Source of the DNA: Gammaproteobacteria bacterium
Lineage (GTDB): Bacteria; Pseudomonadota; Gammaproteobacteria; Arenicellales; Poriferihabitantaceae
Assembly: GCA_011088265.1 (NCBI GenBank)
Contig: JAALKB010000004.1
Location: 20,702-67,870, forward strand
Length of the DNA: 47,169 bases
Reading direction: 5' to 3'
Shown piece by piece: positions 7,793-16,218 of the stretch. Within the stretch, counting starts at the first letter, position 1, and the number at the start of each line of letters is the position of its first letter. Under the pieces are notes generated by a model that saw only the letters and a list, made by a program, of their open reading frames with translations, ran no database searches and had not been told where the DNA came from. The position numbers were made by a program, and so were the translations under genes.

Positions 7793-9706
7793 ATGGTTAA
7801 CCACCCCCTTGATTCATTAAAGCCTGAAGAAATCACCCTGGCAGCCGAAATAGTTAAACGGGATATGGATTTGGGTGCGAGTTTCTTTTTTGAACAAATT
7901 AGGTTAAACGAACCAGATAAAAAAGTTGTTCGCAGTTTTTTGCTGGAAGATGCCATCGAGCGTGAAGCCTTTGTGGTTGTGTGGAATCGGAATTCGGGCG
8001 AATTGTTTGAGACCGTTATCTCCATTACTCAAGAAAAAGTTAAGTCTTCCACTCATATCCCCGGAGTACAGGCTGGCTACCTACCTGAAGAAAGTGAGCA
8101 GATAGCAGGAATTGTTAAGGCTCATCCTGATTTCGTCCAAGGGCTTAAAAAAAGGGGGATCGATAATCCTGACCAGGTCTACGTAGAGGGATTAGCCGTG
8201 GCCAATTTTGCACGCGCCGAAGAGCGCCATCTTCGGTTATCCCGGGCGCACTGCTTTTATATCGAAAACCCTTCGGACAATACCCACGCACGTCCAATTG
8301 AAGGTTTGGTTCCGATTATTGATTTAAATAAGATGGAAGTATTGCGTATCGAAGATAGTGGCATTGTTCCAATTCCACCAAACCGTGGAATGTACCAAAA
8401 AGGCGAGATTGGGGTCGAACGTCCTGCTCTTGCGGAACTGGACATTATTCAGCAATCTGGCCCAGATTTTGTTGTTGATGGACATGAAGTTAGTTGGCAA
8501 GGATGGAAATTCCGATTGGGGTTTACTCCCCGGGAAGGGCTGGTTTTGCATACCCTTTCTTTTAATGATGGTGAGGCGGAGCGTTCGGTGATCTACCGGG
8601 CTTCGCTCAGTGAATTAGTAGTGCCTTATGGCGAAACATCCGGTGACCATTTTTCCAATCACTCCTTTGATTTGGGGGACGGTATTTTCGGTCGATCTGT
8701 GAATTCCCTGACTTTGGGTTGCGATTGTTTGGGTGAAATCAGATATTTTGATGTGGTCCTAAGTGATGGTTATGGCAATCCTGTAATTAAACCAAATGCC
8801 ATTTGCATGCATGAAGAAGACTATGGGATTCTCTGGAAACACACAAATACCTTGACCGATGAGACGGAAGTACGCCGGTCTCGCAGGCTCGTTATTTCTT
8901 CTTTTTTTACCGTGGGAAATTATGACTATGGCATTTTCTGGTATTTATATCTTGACGGTAATATCGAATTTGAAGCCAAGTTGACAGGAATACTTTATTC
9001 GAGGGCATTGGACTCTGATGAAATCGCGTCCGGTAAGGACCCGCAATATGGACGCATTGTTTCGCCCAACCTAGTGGGAATGATTCATGAGCACTATTTT
9101 AATGTCCGGCTCGACATGAGTGTGGATGGAGATCGAAACTCAGTGGTTGAGGTGGAGGTTAATCGGATACAAACCGGTTCCGATAATCCACATGGTAATG
9201 CCCATGGTGTCACTGAAACAATGTTGGAGTCAGAAAAAGATGCTGGACGGGATACTAAACCTGAGAATGCAAGATATTGGAAAATAGTTAATCAAGGCAA
9301 GCAGAATGAGCTTGGTTGGCATCCTGGATATAAGCTTATGCCTGGGCCCACGATTAAGCCCATGCATCAGCCCGATTCACCCTTTATGAGAAGGGCGGGA
9401 TTCCTTGCCCATGATCTTTGGGTGACTGCATTCGATGCAACACAGTTAATGGCGCCTGGTCACTACGTGAATCAGAATGAACTTGGTCCAGGTATCCCGG
9501 AGTGGGTTAGGGAGGATAGGCCACTGGTGGATGAAGATGTGGTTTTGTGGCACACCATGGGGATAATGCATCTTCCAAGGCCTGAAGACTTTCCGGTAAT
9601 GCCCGTTGAATATGTGGGTTTTATGCTGAAGCCGGTTGGCTTTTTCAGGCGCAACCCAGCACTGGATTTAGCACCATCAAAAAAGTGCAGGATTACGTCA
9701 GGCTAA
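7793..9706 (+). CDS. Copper-containing primary-amine oxidase
   Basis: This 637-residue protein matches the bacterial copper amine oxidase family over its full length. Tyr377 in GNYDYG is the precursor of the self-made topaquinone cofactor. Asp293 in SFDLGD is the expected catalytic base. His432 and His434 (IHEH) with His593 (GIMHLPR) are the copper ligands. The enzyme oxidises a primary amine to aldehyde, ammonia and H2O2. No signal peptide is seen, unlike periplasmic E. coli TynA, so it resembles the cytoplasmic Arthrobacter-type phenylethylamine/histamine oxidases. Substrate identity (aromatic or aliphatic amine) is not resolved. No aldehyde dehydrogenase gene is adjacent. Confidence 0.95.
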   Translation: MVNHPLDSLKPEEITLAAEIVKRDMDLGASFFFEQIRLNEPDKKVVRSFLLEDAIEREAFVVVWNRNSGELFETVISITQEKVKSSTHIPGVQAGYLPEESEQIAGIVKAHPDFVQGLKKRGIDNPDQVYVEGLAVANFARAEERHLRLSRAHCFYIENPSDNTHARPIEGLVPIIDLNKMEVLRIEDSGIVPIPPNRGMYQKGEIGVERPALAELDIIQQSGPDFVVDGHEVSWQGWKFRLGFTPREGLVLHTLSFNDGEAERSVIYRASLSELVVPYGETSGDHFSNHSFDLGDGIFGRSVNSLTLGCDCLGEIRYFDVVLSDGYGNPVIKPNAICMHEEDYGILWKHTNTLTDETEVRRSRRLVISSFFTVGNYDYGIFWYLYLDGNIEFEAKLTGILYSRALDSDEIASGKDPQYGRIVSPNLVGMIHEHYFNVRLDMSVDGDRNSVVEVEVNRIQTGSDNPHGNAHGVTETMLESEKDAGRDTKPENARYWKIVNQGKQNELGWHPGYKLMPGPTIKPMHQPDSPFMRRAGFLAHDLWVTAFDATQLMAPGHYVNQNELGPGIPEWVREDRPLVDEDVVLWHTMGIMHLPRPEDFPVMPVEYVGFMLKPVGFFRRNPALDLAPSKKCRITSG

Positions 9707-9725
9707 AAAGGAAGGCTAAAAAGGA
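9701..9725. repeat. 13-bp tandem duplication across the amine oxidase stop codon
   Basis: GGCTAAAAAGGA occurs at 9701-9712 and again at 9714-9725. The first copy contains the TAA stop of the oxidase gene. Confidence 0.9.
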
Positions 9726-9790
9726 GATGGCAAGCAGAGGTCCCCAAAAGGGGGAGCCATGTTTAAGGGTTCCGGCGGCTAATTCAGTGA

Positions 9791-9860
9791 TCCAGGTGGG
9801 GCTGAGCGGTTAGGTCGCTGGCACGGGAATGCCAGCAAGAAAAGGCATGAACCGCCTGGA
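9791..9860. other. Potential structured RNA or cruciform element
   Basis: The outer stem TCCAGG (9791-9796) pairs with CCTGGA (9855-9860). CGGTT (9807-9811) pairs with AACCG (9850-9854). A perfect inner hairpin GCTGGCA (9817-9823)/TGCCAGC (9830-9836) has a 6-nt loop. The pairings are nested and exact, which is more than expected for random intergenic DNA. It does not match an RNA family I recognise and lacks a T-tract. Confidence 0.45.
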
Positions 9861-9955
9861 ATAAATTGCGTTAGATTACAGTAGCTGCTCTCAAAGTCTG
9901 GGGCGATTAAAACCTACGGCACTCAAAATCTATGTTTGAAGGTTCTTCTTAACGC

Positions 9956-9992
9956 AACTCTGCTTGAAGTAACTCTGCTTGAAGTAACTGTG
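9956..9992. repeat. 15-bp tandem repeat, about 2.4 copies
   Basis: The unit AACTCTGCTTGAAGT starts at 9956 and 9971, and a partial third copy begins at 9986. Confidence 0.92.
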
Positions 9993-10078
9993 GGCAACCT
10001 GGACAATATGAATATTTCGATCAATTTGTCTGCACATCACCCAGGTACGACTTCTGCTTAAAGATTGCAGATTCTAAT

Positions 10079-10342
10079 CTATCTCCCCCTTCCACCTTTG
10101 GGTGCCTGGGTTTCAAAGTTCACTTTGATGGTATTACCATTAAATTCTTTACCATTAAGCCCTTCGATTGCTGCCCGTGCTTCGTGTCCTTCCATTTCAA
10201 TGAACCCGAATCCCTTACATTTTCGGGTAAACATGTCCATGATGATTTTGTGTGACCGGACTGTTCCAAATCTTTCAAATAGTTCGATTAAGTCGGCTTC
10301 TTTAGTATCAGTTGGCAAGTTACCAACAAACAGTTTTTTCAA
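10079..10342 (-). CDS. Small RRM-domain RNA-binding protein
   Basis: This 87-residue protein is one RNA-recognition motif with a short Gly/Arg tail (GGRGR). RNP2 appears as LFVGNL (residues 4-9) and RNP1 as KGFGFIEM (residues 43-50), with the aromatic residues needed for RNA stacking. Small single-RRM proteins of this type are widespread in cyanobacteria and proteobacteria and are often cold-induced; their RNA targets are generally unknown. A GGGAAATCAC sequence precedes the ATG on the minus strand. The gene stands alone, with about 650 bp of non-coding DNA upstream. Confidence 0.93.
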   Translation of the reverse strand: MKKLFVGNLPTDTKEADLIELFERFGTVRSHKIIMDMFTRKCKGFGFIEMEGHEARAAIEGLNGKEFNGNTIKVNFETQAPKGGRGR

Positions 10343-10990
10343 TGTGATTTCCCTGTATTAAGTTAGGTGGCCAAAACCATTTAATTTGGTTCTCGAAAGC
10401 CTGTTTTCGGTGACTGACTCTGTTGCCTATTAGCTGATCTGGTCAAACAGTGAATTGCGATGTTGTAGTGACATCGTTGATTTCATTGCCTTGGGCCACA
10501 CGGAAAAATATCTCGCTACCGGTGTTGGCCAGGGATGAAAGAGAGTCTCCTTGACTCAACTGTCTCACAGTACCTATAGAAGTTTTCCACTGTGAGTATA
10601 GTAAATCACTGTTTGCTTACAGGCTTGTTAAACCAGAAAATCATGCGGCGGAGGAAAAATCCGATAAGGTCTACGACAGAAACCGAAGCGAGGGCAAGTA
10701 TAGGTTTAAATCGAATAAAAAGGTACTGTTTTTAGAGTGTTGAAGGGGCGTTATTTGAAATAAACTCATCCTATGCCGTCTGATTCATGGTTAAGATCGG
10801 TGGGTTTTGGAAAATCCACAATTCGGCTTATTTTCTGTGCTGGTTAAGATCTCCTGGGTCTCGTTAGGACCCATGGGCCAGGAGGTGCACTGAATAGGGG
10901 CTGATGCGCTTGGTCCAGAACGGGAATGGGGCTTATTTGGGGTTCACCATTAACATTGAATTTGGCGCAGAATTATGAAGAAAGAAGAGA
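10343..10990. other. Long divergent intergenic region between the RRM and cysZ genes
   Basis: Nearly 650 bp with no supported ORF or tRNA. It contains an 8-bp inverted repeat (CTCACAGT at 10564-10571, ACTGTGAG at 10589-10596) that could be an operator or promoter element of the RRM gene. A second palindrome (CTCCTGG at 10851-10857, CCAGGAG at 10878-10884, enclosing GGGTC/GACCC) lies about 110 bp before cysZ. Confidence 0.5.
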
Positions 10991-11758
10991 TTGATGACTA
11001 ATGTATTGAGTGGTTTATCGGTAGGGTTTGGTTTTGTATTCGATGGATTCCGCCTGATTTTTCAACCTGGAATTCGTCGATTCGTCATTATCCCCTTCAT
11101 GGTAAATATAGCCGTATTCACAACGGCCATCCGGGTTGGGTTATGGGTTTTCGATTCATTCTTGCAGTCCCTGATTAACTGGCTACCAGCATGGCTGGAT
11201 TGGATTCAGTGGTTAATTTGGCCGCTGATTATCCTGTTGGTCATGATTGTGGTTTATTATAGTTTCACATTGGTTGCTAATTTTTTGGCCGCTCCGTTTA
11301 ACTCACTTCTGTCCCAGAGAGTGGAAAACGACCTAAGAGGAGCAGTGGCTAAAGAAACCGGGACAAACCTTACATTGGGACTGGTTGGCCGAACAGTTCT
11401 TAGCGAAGCTAGAAAAATCCTGTATCAGATAAAATGGCTAGTGCTTCTGGCCATTCTCTCCATTATCCCTTTTATCAATGTTTTTGCTCCAGTTGCCTGG
11501 GTCTATTTTGGCGCCCGAATGTTGTCGGTAGAATATGTAGAATATCCGATATCGAATAAAGGGCTATTCTTCAAACAGGTCAGGTTGCGCATAAAAGCTG
11601 ATCGATTTGCTTCCATTGGGTTTGGCCTTGGGGTAATGATTATCACTTTAGTGCCAATGCTTAATTTTTTCGCCATGCCAGTGGCCGTTGCTGGCGCTAC
11701 TTCCTATTGGGTTAATCGACTGGAAAAGCAATCGAATAGTCCTGACCTCACAGATTGA
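10991..11758 (+). CDS. cysZ: CysZ-like sulfate transporter (EI24 family)
   Basis: This 255-residue membrane protein of the CysZ/EI24 family has about four to six hydrophobic segments. Family blocks include NFLAAPFNSLLSQRVE near residues 96-111, a SIIPFINVFAPVAW segment near 158-171, and the C-terminal PMLNFFAMPVAVAGATSYWV. CysZ is an inner-membrane protein that mediates sulfate uptake for cysteine synthesis. No cysteine-biosynthesis gene lies nearby, so the assignment rests on sequence alone. The start GATTGATG at 10991 gives a normal length. Confidence 0.88.
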   Translation: MMTNVLSGLSVGFGFVFDGFRLIFQPGIRRFVIIPFMVNIAVFTTAIRVGLWVFDSFLQSLINWLPAWLDWIQWLIWPLIILLVMIVVYYSFTLVANFLAAPFNSLLSQRVENDLRGAVAKETGTNLTLGLVGRTVLSEARKILYQIKWLVLLAILSIIPFINVFAPVAWVYFGARMLSVEYVEYPISNKGLFFKQVRLRIKADRFASIGFGLGVMIITLVPMLNFFAMPVAVAGATSYWVNRLEKQSNSPDLTD

Positions 11759-11819
11759 TGTTGGTCATTGCTCTAGCAAAGCCTTTATGAAGGTCTCTAA
11801 AGATGATCAGGCTTCATCC

Positions 11820-13943
11820 TTACTGTCTCGGTTGAGATAGATAAATGTCTGGCCAACTGTCATTTCCGGTGTCAAAGGTCAGTCTTTGTGCCTCGGCATT
11901 ATCTGTGTCTGTTTTCCAGATATAAATCTCGTAATCTTCAATATCTGGTTCATGAGCTCCGTCTGATGCGGCGAATACCAGAAAGTTCTGGGAAGCGTCC
12001 AGTCTGGGAAAGTACTCATGGCTGAGTTCGCCTGGCAGATCGAGCCACTTTATTATTTCTCCAGTTTTAGGGTCATACCTATTAAACTGATTTTGTTGGT
12101 TGCCCCCTTCAATATTTGATACAAAAATAGCGAAATCATTTTGTGGTGACCAGGTTAACATACATCCCAACGCGACCACAGTCAGATCCTTGCCTGGTTC
12201 CGCAATAATGGTTGTCGGTCGACCTCGATCTTTATAGGAAACGGCTAATCTGCCTTTCCCATCTATAGAAGGCCACAGTAATTCTGCATCGGGTACGCCA
12301 TGTTCATTTTTCTGATACAGCCGGGTTTGACTACCACTTTCGAAATCGTGCGCCCATATCTGGGCAGGACTGCGATAGAAGTAAAGGGTTTTTCCGTCTC
12401 CCGACCAGCTGGGTGCGGTTCCGGATTCTGCAATTAGTTCTTCCTCTCCGGATTCAATGTCTTTTATCCATACATTCCATGGGCGCTGGTCCCGCCAGGA
12501 TTGCCATTTGCTCAGTGATCGAATAAAGGCCACTTTTTTGCCGTCTGGGGAGATTCTCGGATGGGTTTCCGTATTGGGATGATTAGTTAATTGTCGAGAA
12601 CTGAGATCCGCTAGATCCATGATAATAATGTCGTGATTCCCGTATTGATTGGATGACCAAACCACGAATCCACTAAGTTCCTGCATCCACTCCGGGCGTT
12701 CGGTCAAAGGGATAGCGGGAAAATTGGTTTCGAAGTGGAACTCATTGGATTGTTTCTCAAACCACTGCCAACTACCCGCCGCCACACCGATGGCCAGGAT
12801 GCTGGACCCTAATGCCAGTAGCAGGGATTTTGAGATTAGTTTATTGTTTGTTGCCAAAGAATGGCCCTGATTAGCAGAACGGCTCATAATTCGTCCACTA
12901 CTGAAGAGCAATAAAAGGGCAGTTAATCCTATTCCATAGTCCACCGCCTGGGTTTTGATATGCACTGCAATCAGTGCAAGCAGTGAGTCTTGAGGAGGTG
13001 CACCGAAGTAAGACATGAAGGTCATGCCACCGGCTTCCCAGGCGCCAAAACTCATGATCGTCGGAATCGGCAGTGCAGCAGTCATTTCCGAGGCAATCAT
13101 TGCACCAAGGGTTTTTATCGCATTCATATCCTGTAACTCGGGAAAGCTTCCTCTGGCAACGCTGTAAAACAGAATAAGCAGACCTGAATATTTGAGTGTG
13201 CGAATAACGATAGTAATGGACAGAACTCGCAGAAAAACCCCGGCGCGAAGCGTAGTCTGAACCGCTGTATTGAGCTCGTTGATGATTTTGATAAGTTTAA
13301 AAATAACACCACTGGACTTTTCCCTTTTATCGTTGAATCCATTAATGAGAGACATAATTAACGGCAGAATAAACCGTATGCCAATATAGAAAGAGACAAC
13401 AATGGCAAGCGCCAGGATGGCGATCTTGAGAGGGGTGGCGGTGGGGAAACCGATAAGCAGGACCAATAATATGGTAATTGGAGCGAGTACGGCAATGTCC
13501 AATAAAATTGCGAATAGCAAAGAGGATAAGCCAGCCGGGATGGATGTTCGGGCAAATTTTTTCAGAAGGGCCACATAGGCGAGCTCCCCGAGTCTGGCAG
13601 GTAACAAATCTACCAACATGCCACGAATCGCTGTAATTAGCATCATCTGCCGGATAGTTGGGACCTCAGAGTTTAGTGCCTCGGGTTGGTCCATGAGGGA
13701 AGCCTTGATGAGAATAAGGTAGCGAATTGCCCGAAGCCAGATTCCGATAACACCAATCACAATAAAGAGAAAAAACCACGATATGGAGCTTTCCCGAATG
13801 GCGGAAATAATTTTTTGAGGATGGATTTCCTGGCCCGGGTTGACCGATGCGTAAAACAAAAACGCGATCACAATGAATGATCCCGTTATTCCGAGAAACA
13901 GATGCCTGATGACGTCCCTGGTTAAAAAGTCCGATAATTTCAT
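11820..13943 (-). CDS. Flippase-like membrane domain fused to a C-terminal PD40 beta-propeller
   Basis: The 707-residue protein has two halves. Residues about 1-345 form a multi-spanning domain of the lysylphosphatidylglycerol-synthase/AglD-like family, with the usual region MTAALPIPTIMSFGAWEAGG near residue 290. After another membrane segment near 370-390, residues about 410-700 carry TolB-like PD40 repeats such as ETHPRISPDGKKVAFIRS and APSWSGDGKTLYFYRS. The propeller should face the periplasm. The membrane family is linked to lipid or polyprenyl-linked sugar handling, while PD40 propellers bind proteins or ligands. The combined function is unknown. A single gene convergent with cysZ. Confidence 0.82.
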   Translation of the reverse strand: MKLSDFLTRDVIRHLFLGITGSFIVIAFLFYASVNPGQEIHPQKIISAIRESSISWFFLFIVIGVIGIWLRAIRYLILIKASLMDQPEALNSEVPTIRQMMLITAIRGMLVDLLPARLGELAYVALLKKFARTSIPAGLSSLLFAILLDIAVLAPITILLVLLIGFPTATPLKIAILALAIVVSFYIGIRFILPLIMSLINGFNDKREKSSGVIFKLIKIINELNTAVQTTLRAGVFLRVLSITIVIRTLKYSGLLILFYSVARGSFPELQDMNAIKTLGAMIASEMTAALPIPTIMSFGAWEAGGMTFMSYFGAPPQDSLLALIAVHIKTQAVDYGIGLTALLLLFSSGRIMSRSANQGHSLATNNKLISKSLLLALGSSILAIGVAAGSWQWFEKQSNEFHFETNFPAIPLTERPEWMQELSGFVVWSSNQYGNHDIIIMDLADLSSRQLTNHPNTETHPRISPDGKKVAFIRSLSKWQSWRDQRPWNVWIKDIESGEEELIAESGTAPSWSGDGKTLYFYRSPAQIWAHDFESGSQTRLYQKNEHGVPDAELLWPSIDGKGRLAVSYKDRGRPTTIIAEPGKDLTVVALGCMLTWSPQNDFAIFVSNIEGGNQQNQFNRYDPKTGEIIKWLDLPGELSHEYFPRLDASQNFLVFAASDGAHEPDIEDYEIYIWKTDTDNAEAQRLTFDTGNDSWPDIYLSQPRQ

Positions 13944-14252
13944 TTTTCCTCGGGTTGTGTGCTAATTGAGTTACAAATTGATGGATTGGTAAGTGAACCG
14001 AGCCACCCCGAAATTATGATCCATATGTGCCATGATTGTTCACCAATAATTGAAATTATTACGAAATCTTAATGATAAATAGGATAATCCAGCCTCTGCG
14101 GACTAGTCTCCCCTGGTAAGGACAGAGGGGGAGCCTTCGACGGGCCATAACTCTGGCTCTGACAAGGGTATGCCAGAAGCTCTTTTTTGTGTTACAAAAC
14201 CGCTCTGTTAGTGATGCTGGCAATCCAGTAGAAAACAAAGAGATTCGAATAC
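13944..14252. other. Divergent intergenic region
   Basis: It holds the promoters of the minus-strand membrane/propeller gene and the plus-strand chimera. A G/C-rich hairpin (CTCCCCT at 14108-14114 with AGGGGGAG downstream) is present, and CTGGC/GCCAG with a long loop is followed by a T-run near 14184. Neither is convincing as a terminator or riboswitch. Confidence 0.4.
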
Positions 14253-15302
14253 ATGAAAATACAGCAGCTGGAAATAGTGGATAGTAAGGTCAACGTGCAC
14301 TGGAGGGATGGGACTATGACGTCATATCCGTCATTTTGGTTGCGCGACCATGCAAAAGATCCGCTGAGTTTCGACTCGAAAAGCCAACAAAGGGAGTTAT
14401 TCACAGCGAAAGTCAATCCGGAGATTGTGCCATTAGGAGCTGATATTTCCACGGACGGCGAGTCAGTCCTGATTCATTGGCCGGGCCTGCCGGATCCGGT
14501 TCATTATTCCGGCAAATTTTTGCGAGAATTTATACAGCCCAGGAATCAGTTAGATGTCTGGAATAAAGTAATCTGGGACGCAAACTCCATTACTGAGGAC
14601 TCGTATTTGATTGAATGGAGTCAGTTTTTGCAGGATGACGGCCTTGCCAGGCTAATGGCCCGGATAACGGAAAACGGTTTTGCATTAATGCGCGGTTGCC
14701 CAACCAACTTTGACACGGTTCAACAAATTGCGAGTCAAATCGGTTATGTCAGGCATACTATTTTTGGTGGTTCTTCAAGTGGAGGAGGGGGCGCAACCAG
14801 CGCTAGCAAAATCCTGGTTATTGGAGATAGCATTGGTGCCGGTTATGGTCTTGCGGTGCCCTACCCAGTTCGCATTCAGCAGTCCACTGGAGCCACACTG
14901 ATCAATGATAGTGCGGATGGAAGGGTCACTAGTGAAGGTGCTGCACGGATAGTGGGATTGATTACTCTGCACAAACCCACCCATCTTATTGTGCTGCTTG
15001 GCACAAATGATGCTCGGTTAGGAACGGTTTCAGGTGCCCTTAGAAATTTACAGTACATGATTAACTTTGCAAACTCTTCTGGCGTAACGGCGATTGTTGG
15101 AACACTGCCTCCCTATTTAACAACCGCGACACTGAACCAACGATCGGCGGAAATCAGTAGCGGTATTAGATCATTGAGTGGCGCGAGAATCGCTGAGGTC
15201 CGTAATGCGTTGGGGGATGGTAGCGTAACCCTTGCCGATGGCATCCACCCAAACGACGTCGGCCAACAGATCATAGCGGATACGTTCGTTGGGCAGCTAT
15301 GA
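14253..15302 (+). CDS. Chimeric ORF: butyrobetaine-dioxygenase N-terminus fused to SGNH hydrolase
   Basis: Residues 1 to about 173 match the N-terminal region of gamma-butyrobetaine dioxygenase-type proteins: the small DUF971-like domain (RDGTMTSYPSFWLRDHAKDP), then the start of the TauD-like core up to QIGYVRHTIFGG. The iron-binding His-x-Asp and the distal His should follow but are absent. The ORF continues instead through a Ser/Gly linker (SSSGGGGATSAS) into a complete SGNH/GDSL hydrolase, with GDSIGAGYG (block I), GTNDA (block III) and DGIHPN (block V, catalytic Asp-His). The linker resembles the low-complexity region after a lipoprotein Cys, so the hydrolase probably lost its export signal. 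The oxygenase half should be dead. The esterase half may fold but would be cytoplasmic. Confidence 0.88.
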   Translation: MKIQQLEIVDSKVNVHWRDGTMTSYPSFWLRDHAKDPLSFDSKSQQRELFTAKVNPEIVPLGADISTDGESVLIHWPGLPDPVHYSGKFLREFIQPRNQLDVWNKVIWDANSITEDSYLIEWSQFLQDDGLARLMARITENGFALMRGCPTNFDTVQQIASQIGYVRHTIFGGSSSGGGGATSASKILVIGDSIGAGYGLAVPYPVRIQQSTGATLINDSADGRVTSEGAARIVGLITLHKPTHLIVLLGTNDARLGTVSGALRNLQYMINFANSSGVTAIVGTLPPYLTTATLNQRSAEISSGIRSLSGARIAEVRNALGDGSVTLADGIHPNDVGQQIIADTFVGQL

Positions 15303-15543
15303 CCCCATCGATCCAGATAACCAAGCCAGATAATTAGGCGAGATACACCCCATGGAGTCTGCGCATAAGTCTGAGCGAGCAGATTGGCATGGGAAACCAT
15401 CGAAATCGAGGAGCGAAAGCTCGCAATAGCAGGGTATGTGCGAAGTTTTGCAACACTGATCTTCTTCGATTTCTCGCATAAGATGGCCACTCACGACTTT
15501 TGTCGAGGTCAACCAATTCGTGGAGAGTGATGAGACTGAATTT

Positions 15544-16029
15544 CTAGAACACTCCAGATTCCAATCCAGCGGCCATCAATGTGCCAAGGTCCCTACATTG
15601 GTCCACGAAATCTGGTTTGAACTCTCCAGTCATGACCAATGGAGGCTGAACCTGTTTCCATTTTAATCCCGTTATTATTCGTTCCACGCTGGTCCTGGCA
15701 CCCAATCCATCTAATCCTCCTTTAATAAAAATCGCCACGGGTAGTCCTTCTGTTTTTTCCAGGCAGGGGTAGTAGATACGTTCAAAAAAATCTTTTATCT
15801 GGCCACTCATGTAACCAAAATTCTCTGTGGTTCCCAGTATCAGACCATGAGCCCACAATAGGTCTTCATGATCGGTTTCCAATGGCTCCCTGGCTTGGGT
15901 AATCACGCCATTGATATCCGGGTGCTGACAACCTTCAAGCACCGCGTTTTGCAGGAGTCGGGTGTTTCGAGAAGGACAGTTAGAGACAATTAGCAGGTTT
16001 GGCATTGGATGCTGAGGGTTGTTTTGCAC
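15544..16029 (-). CDS. Flavodoxin-like / NADPH-dependent FMN reductase family protein
   Basis: This 161-residue protein has the flavodoxin fold pattern: an early strand with a phosphate-binding loop (LLIVSNCPSRNTRLL) and the characteristic LGTTENFGYMSGQIKDFFER segment, which corresponds to the WrbA/flavodoxin FMN-binding loop. It is expected to bind FMN and transfer electrons from NAD(P)H or another donor in the cytoplasm. Met9 (MPNLLIVS) is the more likely native start, because the fold begins there; the first eight residues add nothing. Partner proteins are not identifiable. It is divergent from the malonyl-CoA synthetase gene. Confidence 0.8.
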   Translation of the reverse strand: MQNNPQHPMPNLLIVSNCPSRNTRLLQNAVLEGCQHPDINGVITQAREPLETDHEDLLWAHGLILGTTENFGYMSGQIKDFFERIYYPCLEKTEGLPVAIFIKGGLDGLGARTSVERIITGLKWKQVQPPLVMTGEFKPDFVDQCRDLGTLMAAGLESGVF

Positions 16030-16057
16030 AAGTGTTTTTGCGTAAGTGTTTTGCGAC
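16030..16057. repeat. 14-bp imperfect tandem duplication
   Basis: AAGTGTTTTTGCGT is followed directly by AAGTGTTTTGCGAC, just upstream of the flavodoxin-like gene start. Confidence 0.8.
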
Positions 16058-16218
16058 GCACCTTGTTATGGCAATTCAATTTGGATTATAGCTGAGTAAC
16101 CAAAAGGGGCGGCACTGATACCGTAAAGTACTCGGTGCAGAACTTTACCCAGAATCAGTTAAAATTCGCAGAGATTATCGTAAATATGAACAAAATCCAT
16201 ACAGTTGAATCCAGATAA

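Larger units (their letters stand above)
9707..10078. other. Gene-free region with a structured element and tandem repeats
   Basis: This region lies between the convergent ends of the amine oxidase and RRM genes. It contains a three-stem fold at 9791-9860, an 8-bp inverted pair (TTGCGTTA at 9866-9873, TAACGCAA at 9950-9957) and a 15-bp tandem repeat at 9956-9992. No ORF is supported. Confidence 0.6.

Noticed and set aside
9809-9957. Possible integron attC site (GTTAGGT and GTTAGAT matches)
   Set aside because: The complementary RYYYAAC partners are not in the right place and no integrase gene or cassette array is present.
14108-14132. Glycine-riboswitch-like piece (CTGGTAAGGACAGAGGGG) upstream of the chimera
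   Set aside because: Only the 3' segment resembles the aptamer; the conserved upstream core (GGAGAG and CCGAAGG-type elements) is missing, so a functional aptamer cannot be supported.
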